Counted from the first letter of the stretch, positions 46,641 to 57,028 are shown. The stretch: DNA of 64,000 bases from Dyella subtropica (GCF_026283965.1 NZ_JAPDPD010000002.1:62001-126000), one strand, 5' to 3'. Notes: generated by a model not told the origin, from the sequence alone. A program made the numbers and translations.

Positions 46641-46817
46641 TGTAGGAGCGCACCTTGTGCGCGAAAGCCCTGCGCTAGCAGGGCAGCTGTTGGACCGTGG
46701 AGCACGGCCCTATCGGACCGTTTCACTCGGGCCATCCATGGCCCTCGCCCTGCGGGCGGCTTCGCCGTGCAAACCGGCAGTCCTGCCGGTTTGTCGCGCA
46801 CAGGGTGCGCTCCTACA
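46641..46817. repeat. REPIN-like element (two inverted REP cores)
   Basis: A REP core (TGTAGGAGCGCACCTTGTGC, then GCGAA) at 46641-46665 is matched by an inverted core at 46791-46817. Between them a 30-base block at 46764-46793 (ending in an accggcagtcctgccggt hairpin) is identical to part of the inverted repeat at 20103-20132. It fills most of the GH92-kinase gap. Confidence 0.8.
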
Positions 46818-46902
46818 GGGGGAGGTTTGCGTGCAGACGGGCCCTCTCCACGGAACTGAGGGGGAGATAACCTGCTGGCAGCCATAAGACGATTCTGTAA
46901 CC

Positions 46903-48753
46903 ATGCTCCGCATGCCACACCCATCGTGGAAACTCGCGTCGGCCACCCGTCCGCGGATGAGGGACCGGGTCGCCTTGCGTTGGCGCCTGGGCGGGCTGCT
47001 GTTTGCTGTGCTGGTGATCGTCGCGCTGCCTTATATCGTCACGCGCAGCGGCGCCCGCGATGCCCTCGAGGCAAACGCGCGGGTGACGCACTCCTCCGAG
47101 GTGAAATCGCTCACCTATCGCATCGCCTATGTCACCCGCGATGGCGAAGCGGCGATGTATCGCCTGCTCGGTGGCGATGACAACCCGCAGGTGCAATTGC
47201 GCGCCAATCGCGCCGGCAAGGACATTCCCGGCCTGCTGGCGCAGTTGCGAGACATGACGCGTGACAGCGCCGATCAGCAGGCACGCATCGGTGCGCTCGG
47301 CAGCACAGTGACCGGTCGCCTCGCGCTGACGGATCAGGCCATGCTGCGTTTCCAGCACGGCGATATCCGCGGCGCTGGTGATGCCCTGCGCGATTCCGGC
47401 ACGCTGTTCAAGATGGACGACCTGATCGAAGGCATCGTGCAAAGCGAGGACGCCATCTTGCTGGCGCGCCGCAACGAAGCGAAGCAAGCTTCGTTCAACA
47501 GCAGCCTGGCGTTGTCGATCACCGCTGCCGCGCAGATCCTGTTGCTGGCCATTGTGGTGATCGTTTCGGAACGGCAGATCAGCCGCCGTCTGCGCGCCGA
47601 GGCGCGCGAAGGGCAGGCAGTGCAGCGTTCGCAGCTGATCGTACAGGCGGTGCGCGAGCCCATTGCCCTGCTCGATGCCAAGCTCGGCACCTTGTTGGTG
47701 AATGCGGCCTTCGGGGAGCTCTACGGCTTGCCGCCGACCCAGCGGAAATCGCTTGCGTTGACCGAGATCGGCGAGGGTGCCTGGCGCGACAGCGCGCTGT
47801 TGCAACGGCTCAACGATGTGTTGCTACTCGACCGCGAGCTGTGGGATTACGAGCTGATCCAACGCACGGTGGATGGCGTCGATCGCCACGTGGTGATCAA
47901 CGCCCGCCGCCTGCAACAGGATGGCGGTGGCGATCCTGTCTTGCTATTGACGGTGAGCGACGTTACGGCGCGCGCCTTGGTCGAGCAGCAAGTGAAGGAG
48001 CTCAACCGCCAGCTGGAAGGCAAGGTGGCGCAGGTCTCCGACGTCAATCGCGAGCTGGAGGCCTTCAGCTATTCCGTCTCGCACGACTTGCGCGCGCCGC
48101 TGCGGCACATCGCCGGCTTCGCCAGCAAGCTGGACCAACATCTGGGCGAGCAGGCGGACGAAAAGACGCGGCACTACATCGAGGTCATCAGCGACGCGGC
48201 CCGCCGCATGGCGTTGCTGATCGAGGACCTGCTGGTGTTCTCGCGCCTTGGTCGCGGCGCGTTGCGTCTGCAGCCGGTGGACATGCAATCGCTGGTGGAG
48301 GAAGCGCGCGTGCTGGCCGAATCGGAAGTGCATGGCCGGCGCATCCAGTGGTCCATGGCGCCGCTGCCCATTGTGATCGGCGACGAGAACATGCTTCGCA
48401 CGGTATGGCAGAACCTGCTGGGCAATGCAGTGAAATACACCGGCAAGTGCGAGGTCGCGCGCATTCATGTGGACATGCACCGCAGCGGCAACGGCGACTA
48501 CGAATTCGTGGTGAGCGACAACGGCGCCGGTTTCGACATGCAATACGCGGGCAAGTTGTTTGGTGTGTTCCAGCGCCTGCACCGGGCATCGGAATTCCCA
48601 GGTAACGGCATTGGCCTGGCCAACGTGCGACGCATTGTCCTGCGTCATGGCGGCAAGGTATGGGCGGACGCGCAGTCAGGGCAGGGCGCGCGTTTCCATT
48701 TCACCTTGCCTGCCTCCGACCTGGCAGACGCTTTTGCGCAGGAACGGCAATGA
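46903..48753 (+). CDS. Sensor histidine kinase (CHASE3-like, PAS, HisKA, HATPase)
   Basis: A 616-residue membrane kinase. Transmembrane helices at about 31-47 (LLFAVLVIVALPYIV) and 202-222 (LALSITAAAQILLLAIVVIV) bracket a helical periplasmic sensor of CHASE3 type. A PAS-like domain spans about 245-355 (AVREPIALLDAKLGTLLVNA). HisKA holds the phosphorylated His394 (FSYSVSHDLRAPLRHI) and the ATPase has N, G1 and G2 boxes (NLLGNAVKYTG, VSDNGAGFDM, GNGIGLANVRRI). It overlaps the following response-regulator gene by ATGA, so they form a pair. The signal is unknown. Confidence 0.93.
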   Translation: MLRMPHPSWKLASATRPRMRDRVALRWRLGGLLFAVLVIVALPYIVTRSGARDALEANARVTHSSEVKSLTYRIAYVTRDGEAAMYRLLGGDDNPQVQLRANRAGKDIPGLLAQLRDMTRDSADQQARIGALGSTVTGRLALTDQAMLRFQHGDIRGAGDALRDSGTLFKMDDLIEGIVQSEDAILLARRNEAKQASFNSSLALSITAAAQILLLAIVVIVSERQISRRLRAEAREGQAVQRSQLIVQAVREPIALLDAKLGTLLVNAAFGELYGLPPTQRKSLALTEIGEGAWRDSALLQRLNDVLLLDRELWDYELIQRTVDGVDRHVVINARRLQQDGGGDPVLLLTVSDVTARALVEQQVKELNRQLEGKVAQVSDVNRELEAFSYSVSHDLRAPLRHIAGFASKLDQHLGEQADEKTRHYIEVISDAARRMALLIEDLLVFSRLGRGALRLQPVDMQSLVEEARVLAESEVHGRRIQWSMAPLPIVIGDENMLRTVWQNLLGNAVKYTGKCEVARIHVDMHRSGNGDYEFVVSDNGAGFDMQYAGKLFGVFQRLHRASEFPGNGIGLANVRRIVLRHGGKVWADAQSGQGARFHFTLPASDLADAFAQERQ

Positions 48754-49196
48754 AGCATCGCCACATACGCACCATTTTGTTGGTGGAGGACAGCCTGGCC
48801 GACGCCGAGATGTCGATGGAGGCCCTGCACGGCGCGAATCTCGCCAACCCGGTGGTGCATGTGGAAGACGGCGTCGACTGCATGGACTATCTCTATTGCC
48901 GCGGCGACTGGGCGAACCGTGAACCATTAGATCCCGCGGTAGTGCTGCTGGATATCAAGATGCCGCGCATGGATGGGCTGGAGGTGCTGACCCAGATGCG
49001 CGCCGATGAGCGCTTGCGGCGCGTGCCGGTGGTGATCCTGTCGTCTTCGCGCGAGGAGCGCGACCTGGCGCATAGTTGGGACCTGGGTGTGAATGCCTAT
49101 GTGATCAAGCCGGTCGACGTCGATCAGTTCTTCGATGCGGTGCACACCCTGGGCCAGTTCTGGGCGGTGCTGAATCAGGGGCCCGAAGGGGATTGA
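48750..49196 (+). CDS. Single-domain response regulator (CheY/Rcp1-like)
   Basis: A 148-residue stand-alone receiver. The acidic pair lies in LLVEDSLADAE, the phosphorylated Asp68 in VVLLDIKMPRMDG, the Ser in VVILSSSREERD and the Lys in VIKPVDVDQF. There is no output domain, so it acts by protein contact or phosphorelay. The start ATG overlaps the kinase stop. The hybrid kinase gene begins 50 bp later, and the three may form one pathway. Confidence 0.93.
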   Translation: MKHRHIRTILLVEDSLADAEMSMEALHGANLANPVVHVEDGVDCMDYLYCRGDWANREPLDPAVVLLDIKMPRMDGLEVLTQMRADERLRRVPVVILSSSREERDLAHSWDLGVNAYVIKPVDVDQFFDAVHTLGQFWAVLNQGPEGD

Positions 49197-49246
49197 GCAG
49201 GTCCTGAGTCGTCCATGCAAGGCACGGACGTGGAGAGTGGTTTCAG

Positions 49247-50821
49247 ATGCCGGACAAGTCGAATTTGTCGTTGCCGAAGATACGCGTGCTGCAGATCGAG
49301 GACAGCCAGCCCGATGCTGAGCTGGTGCTGTCCGAGTTGGATGCCGACGCGATCGACTTCGACGTGCGTCTGGTCGACGACGAGGCGGGTTACCTCCAGG
49401 AGTTGGAACAGTTCAAGCCGCACATCGTGCTGTCCGACCTCAGCATGCCGGGGTTTTCCGGCGAACGTGCGCTGGAACTGCTGCGCGACCGCGATCGCGA
49501 CCTGCCTTTCATCTACGTCTCGGCCACGCTGGGTGAAGAGGCCGCCATCAAGGCGCTGCGCAACGGCGCCACCGACTACATCCTCAAACACAATCCGGCC
49601 CGCCTGGCCAGCGCAGTGCGGCGTGCCTTGCGCGAGGCCGAGGTGCAGCGCGCACAGCGGCGTGCCGAAGCAGAGCTGATCCGCGCGCAGCGCTTCGAGA
49701 GTCTGGCGATGCTCGCCGGCGGACTCAGCCACGACTTGCGCAACCTGCTGCAACCGCTGCTGCTGGCGGGCGAGAGCCTGCAGGATTACCAGGACGACCC
49801 GCGCCTGGCGCGTCTGGGCAACCTGGTGCGCGACTGCGGCAAACGCGGGCTGGAGATGGTGCAGTCCATGCTGTCGTTCGCGCGTGGCGCGCGCCGCGCC
49901 GAACAGGTGCGTCTCGGCGGCCTGCTCGATGCGCTTGATCTGTTGCTGCAAGGTAGCGTGCCAAAGTCGGTCTCGCTGGAAATCGCCGTGGATGATCCGG
50001 AACTCAGTTTTTCGGGCAACCACACGGAGCTGCAGCAATGTCTGCTCAACCTTTGCCTCAACGCTATCCAGGCCATGCCTGCCGGCGGCCGGCTACGTGT
50101 CGAGACCGCACAGATCGTCCTGCCGCCGGAGTTCTTTGAGGACGGAGAGGTGTCGGACGACTGCCGTTACTTGCGGTTGAGCGTGATCGATACGGGCGTG
50201 GGAATGGACAGCGAAGTGATGAGCCGCCTGTACGAACCCTTCTTCACCACGAAGGAGACCGGCACCGGGCTCGGCCTGCCATCGTGCCAGCGCATCGTCA
50301 CCAGTCACGGCGGCGTGATGCGAGTGGAAAGTACCCCCGGGCTCGGCACGAGCTTTCATCTGTACCTCCCGCTGATCGAACTCGCCAATGAGGCGGTCGA
50401 AAGCGATAGCAGTCATCTGCAGGGCGAGGCCGAGCGCGTGCTGGTGGTGGTGGAGGAGGCGGCGCAGCTGTCGCTGTTGGTGGATACGCTCGACGCCTGG
50501 GGCTATCAGACGCACGCGAGCCAGAGCGGCACCGCCGCGTTGCAATGGATCGAGGCGCACGGCATGCCCGATCTGGTGGTGATGGATGCCGACATGAACC
50601 TGTTCACGGGCGTGCGTACGCTGGCGGCGCTGATCGAACATGGTTATCGGAATGCTGTGTTGTTGCTGGCGCGACCGGATGCGCCGCCAGAGTTGGATGA
50701 GATTCCGGGGATGGAGCATCTCTATCTGGTGGATAAGCCGGTTTCGACTTTCCGCTTGTTGAAGACGTTGCGGGAGGCGTTGGTGGCGAGTGAGGCGGGT
50801 GGGTTGCCTGGGGCGGATTGA
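49247..50821 (+). CDS. Hybrid two-component protein REC-HisKA-HATPase-REC
   Basis: A 524-residue soluble protein. The N-terminal receiver (about 10-130) has acidic pair QIEDS, Asp64 (VLSDLSMPG) and Lys114. The kinase core has His162 in LAGGLSHDLRNLLQP and NtrB-like ATPase boxes (CLNLCLNAIQAMP, VIDTGVGMDSEV, GTGLGLPSCQRI). A second receiver (about 405-515) keeps an Asp (LVVMDADM) and Lys (LVDKPVSTF), but its acidic cluster reads VVEEAAQ and its Thr/Ser position is Ala (LLLARPD). There are no membrane segments. It may take phosphate from the upstream pair. Confidence 0.92.
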   Translation: MPDKSNLSLPKIRVLQIEDSQPDAELVLSELDADAIDFDVRLVDDEAGYLQELEQFKPHIVLSDLSMPGFSGERALELLRDRDRDLPFIYVSATLGEEAAIKALRNGATDYILKHNPARLASAVRRALREAEVQRAQRRAEAELIRAQRFESLAMLAGGLSHDLRNLLQPLLLAGESLQDYQDDPRLARLGNLVRDCGKRGLEMVQSMLSFARGARRAEQVRLGGLLDALDLLLQGSVPKSVSLEIAVDDPELSFSGNHTELQQCLLNLCLNAIQAMPAGGRLRVETAQIVLPPEFFEDGEVSDDCRYLRLSVIDTGVGMDSEVMSRLYEPFFTTKETGTGLGLPSCQRIVTSHGGVMRVESTPGLGTSFHLYLPLIELANEAVESDSSHLQGEAERVLVVVEEAAQLSLLVDTLDAWGYQTHASQSGTAALQWIEAHGMPDLVVMDADMNLFTGVRTLAALIEHGYRNAVLLLARPDAPPELDEIPGMEHLYLVDKPVSTFRLLKTLREALVASEAGGLPGAD

Positions 50822-51250
50822 ATTGAGTGCCGCATCAATGTGGGCTCCCTCTCCCCGTTGGGGAGAGGGTTGGGGTGAGGGGCGGGTGCTCGAGACGCCA
50901 CTTCTATTTCGTCACCCCGGCGCAGGCCGGGGTCCAGTGGCGTTGCCGTTTAATGTTCGCGTTATCGCGACCTGGCTCGCCTGCCGCGGGCTTCCGTCCT
51001 CCTGCCGGAGGCCGGGTCACTTTTCTCTGTTTGGCCAGAGAAAAGTAACCAAAAGAGAGGCCACCCCGGTTCCGCGCTCTGCGGGCTTCGCCCTCCGAGT
51101 CCGTGAGGTCTGGCCGGGCTTTTCGACACGACGTCCCTGTCGTGTCGAAAAGGCATGGGCATCCGTGCCCATGCCCCTGCGGGCCTGATCGTCCAGCCCT
51201 CACCGCTGCACAGGGGACCCGGAGATCAAGAGCGGGAGCGGCGCGCTTTG
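50822..51250. repeat. Mosaic of intergenic hairpin repeats
   Basis: No gene is supported. The stretch is built of successive inverted repeats: 50847-50856/50860-50869 (10 bp), 51020-51028/51037-51045 (9 bp), 51120-51132/51139-51151 (13 bp) and 51152-51161/51166-51175 (10 bp). The pattern resembles high-copy intergenic repeats of Xanthomonadales. Family membership cannot be checked here. Confidence 0.7.
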
Positions 51251-51258
51251 CGCGCAAA

Positions 51259-51289
51259 AAAAAAGCGCACGTTTGGCGTGCGCTTTTTT
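51259..51289. terminator. Bidirectional terminator at the pilR 3' end
   Basis: The stem AAAAAAGCGCACG/CGTGCGCTTTTTT with a 5-nt loop has A/T runs on both sides. It lies 21 bp beyond the pilR stop. Confidence 0.92.
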
Positions 51290-51310
51290 GTCCATCGATT
51301 TGTGTGCGGG

Positions 51311-52726
51311 TTAGTCGATGCCGAGTTTCTTCAGCTTGTACCGCAGCGCGCGGAAGGTGATGCCGAGTTTCTTTGCGGCGGCGGTTTTGTTGTAGCGGGA
51401 TTCTTCGAGCGCTTTGATGATGGCGGTGCGTTCGATGTTGCTGATGTAGTCGTCGAGGCCGCCATCGGCGGAGGGCGCCGGTGCGGGGGCGTTCGGTGCG
51501 GGTGTGGCCGCGGAGTGGTGTGCGTTGACGGTGTGCGATGCGGCATGTTCGGTGGCGCGAGGCGTGCGCTGCGGCAGCATCAGATCGATGGTGTCGATCT
51601 GGTCGCCGTCGCACATGGCCATGGCGCGTTCGAGGATGTTCTCCAGTTCGCGCACGTTGCCGGGGAAGTCGTAGCCTTCCAGCGCTTGCTGGGCGTTGGG
51701 CAGCAGGCTGCCGGGGGCGCCGCCGCTTTTGGCCGCCAGCTGGCGCAGGATGTAGTTGGACAGCAGCGGGACGTCGCCGCGGCGCTCGCGTAGAGGCGGC
51801 ACGCGCAGTTCGATGACGTTGATGCGGTAGAACAGGTCCTGGCGGAACTCGCCTTGCTCGACCAGTGCCGCAAGGTTTTTGTGTGTGGCCGATAGGATGC
51901 GTACGTCGACCGGGATTTCCTCGCGCGCGCCAATCGAGCGCACGGCTTTTTCCTGGATCGCGCGCAGCAGTTTCACCTGCATGTGCAAGGGCAGTTCGGC
52001 GACTTCGTCGAGGAACAGGGTGCCGCCGTTGGCGGCCTGGAACAGGCCTTCCTTGTCGCTCACCGCGCCGGTGAAGCTGCCTTTGCGATGACCGAAAAAT
52101 TCGCTTTCCATCAGTTCCGACGGAATCGCACCGCAGTTGACCGGCACGAACGGGCCATTGGCGCGCGGGCCCTGCTCGTGGATCAGGCGGGCCACCAGTT
52201 CCTTGCCCACGCCGGATTCGCCGGCGATGTATACCGGCGCCTGGTTGCGCGCGAGTTTGGTGATGGTGGCGCGCACTTGCTGCACGGCAGGCGAGTCGCC
52301 GATCAGGCGATCGCTGGAGTTGCCGGTTTTGGCGGTGGCGCCGCCGCTGCGCTTTTCTTCGGTCAGGCGCAACGCCGTGCGCACCAGCTGGCGCAGCATT
52401 TGAATGTCGACGGGCTTGGAGACGAAGTCGAACGCGCCTGCCTTCAGCGCGTTCACGGCGGCATCGACATTGCCATAGGCGGTGATCATGGCCACCGGCG
52501 TATCGGGATGCTTGGTAGCGATCAGCTCGATTACCTCATGCCCGTTGCCGTCGGGCAGGCGCATGTCGGTGAAGCAGAGATCGTAGCTACGCTCCTCCAG
52601 CGCACGCCGCGCATCGGTTACGGTGCCTACGGCATCCACCTGCAGGTCCATGCGACCCAGGGTGATGGTAAGCAGTTCGCGAATATCGCGTTCGTCGTCG
52701 ATGACCAGAACGGTCTGTTGGCTCAT
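51311..52726 (-). CDS. pilR: Sigma-54-dependent response regulator PilR
   Basis: A 471-residue NtrC-type activator. The receiver has the acidic pair in VLVIDDERD, Asp54 (LCFTDMRLPDG) and Lys in FVSKPVDIQM. The AAA+ domain has Walker A GESGVGKE, the sigma-54 contact loop in the form GSFTGA, and Walker B GGTLFLDEVAELPL. A Fis-type helix-turn-helix ends the protein (KTAAAKKLGITFRALRYKLK). PilR turns on the major pilin gene with RpoN. The ATG at 52726 (MSQQTVLVIDDE) is the natural start; the open extension to 52885 overlaps pilS. Adjacent PilS identifies it. Confidence 0.93.
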   Translation of the reverse strand: MSQQTVLVIDDERDIRELLTITLGRMDLQVDAVGTVTDARRALEERSYDLCFTDMRLPDGNGHEVIELIATKHPDTPVAMITAYGNVDAAVNALKAGAFDFVSKPVDIQMLRQLVRTALRLTEEKRSGGATAKTGNSSDRLIGDSPAVQQVRATITKLARNQAPVYIAGESGVGKELVARLIHEQGPRANGPFVPVNCGAIPSELMESEFFGHRKGSFTGAVSDKEGLFQAANGGTLFLDEVAELPLHMQVKLLRAIQEKAVRSIGAREEIPVDVRILSATHKNLAALVEQGEFRQDLFYRINVIELRVPPLRERRGDVPLLSNYILRQLAAKSGGAPGSLLPNAQQALEGYDFPGNVRELENILERAMAMCDGDQIDTIDLMLPQRTPRATEHAASHTVNAHHSAATPAPNAPAPAPSADGGLDDYISNIERTAIIKALEESRYNKTAAAKKLGITFRALRYKLKKLGID

Positions 52727-52820
52727 GTCGTCATGCTGGGCTGTAGTCCGGGCTAGGATACCCGCCCCCCTCCCGGGGGGCAAAGGCTGGCGCTGATCCA
52801 CGACGAGGTGGTGCTGCCGA

Positions 52821-54509
52821 TCAGTTTGATCGTTCGCGCGACCTGACTTCTCCGCTACTTGAGGTGCCTGGGTCGCCCGGACCACGGGCGGGCGGCGTGA
52901 GCACCAATCGGAAACAGCTGCCGCCGCCGGCCACGCGCACGTATTCCAGCGCGGCTTGATTCGCCTCGCTCATCTGGCGCGCCAGATAAAGGCCGAGCCC
53001 GGTGCCGTATTCGTGCGTGGTGTAGAACGGCTCGAAGATCTGCGCGGCCACTTTGGGCGCGATGCCTGGGCCGCGGTCGATCACCTCGAGGATGGGCACG
53101 CCATGCTCGCCATGCCGCGCCACCACCATCACCCGCGCCGCTTCACCCGGCATGCGCCCATAGCGCAGGGCGTTTTGCACCAGATTCCACATGACCTGCT
53201 GCAACTGCTGCGGGTCGGCCACCGCGGCTACGGGCTCGTTGCCATTGCTGATCACACGCAAGGTGTCGCTGCCGAGGTCGTTGCCCTGGCGATATTCATC
53301 GACGAAGCCTTGAGCCCAGCGACCCAGGTCCAGCGTTTCCGGACGCGAGCGCTCGCGCCGCGACAGCTGCAGGATGTTTTCGATGATCTCGTTGAGGCGC
53401 ACGCAGTGGTTGTTGATGATTTCCACCATACGGTGGTCGGTGGGCCCGAGATCGTGCGATTCGGCCAGTAGCTGCGCGGAATAGCGGATGGCCGCCAGCG
53501 GGTTGCGGATCTCGTGAGCGATCGATGCTGACAGCCGGCCCAGCGAACTGAGCGTGAGTTCCTCGGCGCGGCGCGACACCAGCGAGGTGTCGTCCAGGAA
53601 GATCAGTACGTGCGAGTCGTCATTCGGCGCGAGACGGCTAAAGCGCGGCACCACTTCCGGCACGCCATCGGCGAGCTGGGTGGCGGTCTCGTCCAGCTTG
53701 CCTGAGGTGATCCAGTGGTAGAGCCGCCGCGACAGCTCCGGCGCCACCCGGCCCAGGTCGCGCTGTTCGGCGGTGGGGTTGCCCAGCAGCATCCACGCCG
53801 ATTCGTTGATCTGGTGAATGCGGTTGGCGTCGTCCACCAGCAGCACGCCGGTCTTCATGCGGCGAATGATAAGCTCGTTGACCTGGGCCAGGCTCGCCAG
53901 GTCGATGCTGCGCTGCTCGGCCAACGCCTCAGTTGCGCGCAGCTGCCGGCTGAGCACGTAACACAGCATGGTGATGGCGAAGTAGGCCAGGCCGAACAGG
54001 CTCGATTCGAGCAGCTGTTGGTCGGTGATGGCGCTGTCGGTCCGCGTACTCAGCAGCGAATGACCGAGCATGCCCAGGGTGGCCAGCGCGGCAAAGAACA
54101 AGGCCAGGCGCAGCGGCAGCAGCAAGGCGGCCGCCGCCAGGTTCACCGCCAGCATCATGGCGATACCGATGCGCGCGTCCTGCATCGCGCCGACGGCCAG
54201 CACGGCGACCACCACGTCCACGACCAGTGACGCGGAGGCGACCAGCTTGGTCCATGGCATGGCGCGCCGGGTCAAGCCGATGTTGACGATCGCGAAGGCC
54301 AGATAAGCCAGTGCCACGATGCGGGCGAAGTTGGTGTCGCCCATCCGGGGCCAGCCCAGCGCTGGCGGGCTGAAGGCCAGGCCGGCATAGATCAGCGCCT
54401 GGGCCAGCCGGAAATAATTGAGGAAGAACAGCTCGTGCCGCACCGCTTCAGTGGCCGTGCGAGGATGGACGAAAGCGGGGGGCGCGGTATAGGGCACTTG
54501 GCCTGGCAC
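52821..54509 (-). CDS. pilS: Type IV pilus sensor kinase PilS
   Basis: A 562-residue kinase with an N-terminal block of six hydrophobic helices (for example [16 protein letters not shown] and [19 protein letters not shown]), a PAS domain ([20 protein letters not shown]), HisKA ([17 protein letters not shown]) and HATPase ([33 protein letters not shown]). PilS in other species senses pilin in the membrane and phosphorylates PilR. The start is uncertain: GTG 54509 or GTG 54497 are likely, because a TATACT -10 on the minus strand (54542-54547) would lie inside any longer version (frame open to 54596). pilR follows after 94 bp. Confidence 0.9.
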   Translation of the reverse strand: MPGQVPYTAPPAFVHPRTATEAVRHELFFLNYFRLAQALIYAGLAFSPPALGWPRMGDTNFARIVALAYLAFAIVNIGLTRRAMPWTKLVASASLVVDVVVAVLAVGAMQDARIGIAMMLAVNLAAAALLLPLRLALFFAALATLGMLGHSLLSTRTDSAITDQQLLESSLFGLAYFAITMLCYVLSRQLRATEALAEQRSIDLASLAQVNELIIRRMKTGVLLVDDANRIHQINESAWMLLGNPTAEQRDLGRVAPELSRRLYHWITSGKLDETATQLADGVPEVVPRFSRLAPNDDSHVLIFLDDTSLVSRRAEELTLSSLGRLSASIAHEIRNPLAAIRYSAQLLAESHDLGPTDHRMVEIINNHCVRLNEIIENILQLSRRERSRPETLDLGRWAQGFVDEYRQGNDLGSDTLRVISNGNEPVAAVADPQQLQQVMWNLVQNALRYGRMPGEAARVMVVARHGEHGVPILEVIDRGPGIAPKVAAQIFEPFYTTHEYGTGLGLYLARQMSEANQAALEYVRVAGGGSCFRLVLTPPARGPGDPGTSSSGEVRSRERSN

Positions 54510-54900
54510 TCTCGAAGAGGGCGGGAACACGGTTGGTGGCCAGTATAGACGCGCCTTTGGCCGTCGATGGAGAGGGTTTAAAGGGGCTGGAGCCAATCTT
54601 TCCTGCTTCGTCCATTTCGGCTTTCGCCAGGATGGCGGGGTAGGGCGAGCCAGCGCCGGCCACGTGTGTTGCAGCCCCTCTGAGACGACGTCTCAAGGAT
54701 TCGCCCCTTTCCATCGGAGCCCGCTTCCGCGAAAATACCCGGCCGTATTGCGCAGTTTTCGTCATGTTGATGCATGGCGGTGGCAATGCATGCCGGTAGC
54801 GCATACAGACATAGTGTCCGTTCGCCGTCCGCTCCCCCATGCCCGCCCAGGCTATCTGGGCGCGGTCGCCATGTTTTTCCCCGTTCGCTCGAGGTATCGA
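54510..54900. promoter_or_regulatory. Divergent pilS-sucC control region
   Basis: No gene is supported in these 391 bases. A TATACT (minus strand, 54542-54547) may be the pilS -10. A perfect inverted repeat, TGAGACG-A-CGTCTCA, lies at 54681-54695 and may be an operator. GAGG lies nine bases before the sucC ATG. Confidence 0.45.
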
Positions 54901-56064
54901 ATGAATTTCCACGAGTACCAGGCTAAAGAATTGTTCGCGAAGTACGGCATCGCCGTACCCCCGGGCAAGATTGCCAACTCTCCCGACGCCGCCGTCGACG
55001 CCGCCAAGCATCTCGGTGGCACCCAGTGGATGGTCAAGGCGCAGATTCATGCAGGTGGCCGCGGCAAGGCCGGCGGCGTGAAGTTCTGCAGGAGCCTCGA
55101 TGACGTCCGTGCTGCCGCCAAGGGCATGCTCGGCACCAACATGGAGACCTACCAGTCCGCCGGCCGTGCGCTGCCGGTGAACCTGGTGCTGGTCACCGAC
55201 GCCACCAACATCGCCAAAGAGCTGTACCTGTCGATCCTGGTGGACCGCGATACCAAGTCGGTGTCGTTCATCGCTTCCAAGCACGGCGGCGTGGACATCG
55301 AGCAGGTCGCCAAGGACACCCCGGAAGACATCCACACCATCGTGGTGGATTTCGTCGAAGGTCTGCAGCCGTACCAGTGCCGCCAGCTCGGCTTCGCGAT
55401 GGACCTCAATCCGAAGCAGGTCACGCAGCTGACCAAGATCATGCTGGGCCTGTACAAGCTGTTCAACGAGAAGGACCTGGCCCTGGTTGAGCTGAACCCG
55501 CTCGCCATCCTCGAGGACGGCAACCTCGCCGCGCTCGACGGCAAGGTCAATTCCGACGACAACGCCGAGTTCCGTCACGCCGATCTGGCCGCCATGCGCG
55601 ACCTGACCCAGGAAGACGCCGCCGAGGCCGCTGCCGTGCAGCACAACCTCAACTACGTGACCATGGACGGCACCATCGGCTGCATGGTCAACGGCGCCGG
55701 TCTGGCCATGGCCACCATGGACGTGATCAAGCTGGCAGGCGGTGAGCCGGCCAACTTCCTCGACGTGGGCGGCGGTGCCACCAAGGAGCGCGTCACCGAG
55801 GCGTTCAAGCTCATCACGTCCTCCGACAAGGTGAAGGCGATCCTGGTCAACATCTTCGGCGGTATCGTCCGCTGCGACATGATTGCCGAGGGCATCATCG
55901 CCGCGGTGAAGGAAGTGGGCCTGACCATCCCCGTAGTGGTGCGCCTGCAGGGCACCAATGTCGAGCTGGGCCGCGAACTGCTGGCCAACTCCGGCTTGGC
56001 GATCACGCCGGCCGATGATCTCAACGACGCGGCGCAGAAAGCCGTGGCTGCGGCCAAGGCCTGA
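54901..56064 (+). CDS. sucC: Succinate-CoA ligase (ADP-forming) beta subunit
   Basis: The beta subunit binds ATP and succinate in the TCA-cycle step from succinyl-CoA to succinate. The 387 residues match E. coli (388). Features are [17 protein letters not shown], the ATP-grasp loop [29 protein letters not shown], and the C-terminal [18 protein letters not shown]. It begins an operon with sucD, 11 bp downstream. The neighbourhood lacks other TCA genes and places it beside pilSR, as I recall in Xanthomonas. Confidence 0.99.
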   Translation: MNFHEYQAKELFAKYGIAVPPGKIANSPDAAVDAAKHLGGTQWMVKAQIHAGGRGKAGGVKFCRSLDDVRAAAKGMLGTNMETYQSAGRALPVNLVLVTDATNIAKELYLSILVDRDTKSVSFIASKHGGVDIEQVAKDTPEDIHTIVVDFVEGLQPYQCRQLGFAMDLNPKQVTQLTKIMLGLYKLFNEKDLALVELNPLAILEDGNLAALDGKVNSDDNAEFRHADLAAMRDLTQEDAAEAAAVQHNLNYVTMDGTIGCMVNGAGLAMATMDVIKLAGGEPANFLDVGGGATKERVTEAFKLITSSDKVKAILVNIFGGIVRCDMIAEGIIAAVKEVGLTIPVVVRLQGTNVELGRELLANSGLAITPADDLNDAAQKAVAAAKA

Positions 56065-56075
56065 GGAGCAATCGA

Positions 56076-56948
56076 ATGAGCGTTTTGGTCAACAAGAACA
56101 CCAAGGTGATCGTGCAGGGCTTCACCGGCCAGCAGGGCACCTTCCATGCACAGCAGGCGCTGGACTACGGCACCAAGATCGTGGGCGGCGTCACTCCGGG
56201 CAAGGGCGGCAGCCAGCACATCGGCCTGCCGGTCTTCAACAGCGTTGCTGATGCCGTGGACGAAACCGGCGCCGACGCGTCGGTGATCTTCGTGCCGCCG
56301 CCGTTCGCGGCCGACTCGATCCTGGAAGCCATCGATGCGGGCATCCGCGTGATCGTGGCGATCACCGAGGGCATCCCGGTGCTCGACATGCTGCGCGTGA
56401 AGAACGTGCTGCAGCAGCATCCGGAAACCGTACTGATCGGTCCGAACTGCCCCGGCGTCATCACCCCGGGCGAGTGCAAGATCGGCATCATGCCGGGTCA
56501 CATCCACAAGCCGGGCAAGGTCGGTATCGTGTCGCGCTCCGGCACGCTGACCTATGAAGCCGTGTTCCAGACCACCAACGAAGGCCTGGGTCAGTCGACC
56601 TGCATCGGCATCGGCGGCGATCCGATCAACGGCCTCAGCTTCATCGACTGCCTGAAGCTGTTCCAGGACGATCCGCAGACCGAAGGCATCATCATGGTCG
56701 GCGAGATCGGCGGCAGCGCCGAGGAAGACGCCGCCGAGTTCATCGGCGAGTACGTCAAGAAGCCGGTGGTGTCGTTCATCGCGGGCGCTTCGGCTCCGGC
56801 CGGCAAGCGCATGGGCCATGCCGGCGCGATCATCTCCGGTGGCAAGGGCACCGCGGCGGCGAAGTTCGCTGCGCTGGAGAAGGCGGGCGTCACCACGGTG
56901 AAGTCGCCTGCCGATCTGGGCAAGACGCTCGCGAAGCTGATGAAGTAA
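56076..56948 (+). CDS. sucD: Succinate-CoA ligase (ADP-forming) alpha subunit
   Basis: The alpha subunit binds CoA and carries the phosphorylated His. The 290 residues include [19 protein letters not shown] (CoA-binding Rossmann region), [20 protein letters not shown], and the active His in [20 protein letters not shown]. The length is usual (289 in E. coli). A strong terminator follows. Confidence 0.99.
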   Translation: MSVLVNKNTKVIVQGFTGQQGTFHAQQALDYGTKIVGGVTPGKGGSQHIGLPVFNSVADAVDETGADASVIFVPPPFAADSILEAIDAGIRVIVAITEGIPVLDMLRVKNVLQQHPETVLIGPNCPGVITPGECKIGIMPGHIHKPGKVGIVSRSGTLTYEAVFQTTNEGLGQSTCIGIGGDPINGLSFIDCLKLFQDDPQTEGIIMVGEIGGSAEEDAAEFIGEYVKKPVVSFIAGASAPAGKRMGHAGAIISGGKGTAAAKFAALEKAGVTTVKSPADLGKTLAKLMK

Positions 56949-57000
56949 GTCGATCGTCACGATCGATCGAGCATGCTCGGTTGAACATGCTTGAATGAAC

Positions 57001-57028
57001 AAGGGCCGCAGCGATGCGGCCCTTTTTT
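57001..57028 (+). terminator. Rho-independent terminator after sucD
   Basis: A 10-bp stem (aagggccgca/tgcggccctt) with a GCGA loop is followed by six T, 52 bp after the sucD stop. Confidence 0.95.

Noticed and set aside
44242-46653. Open frame of 803 codons antisense to the GH92 gene
   Set aside because: Same cause: GC-rich codon use on the plus strand leaves the antisense frame open. The GH92 motifs are clear on the plus strand.
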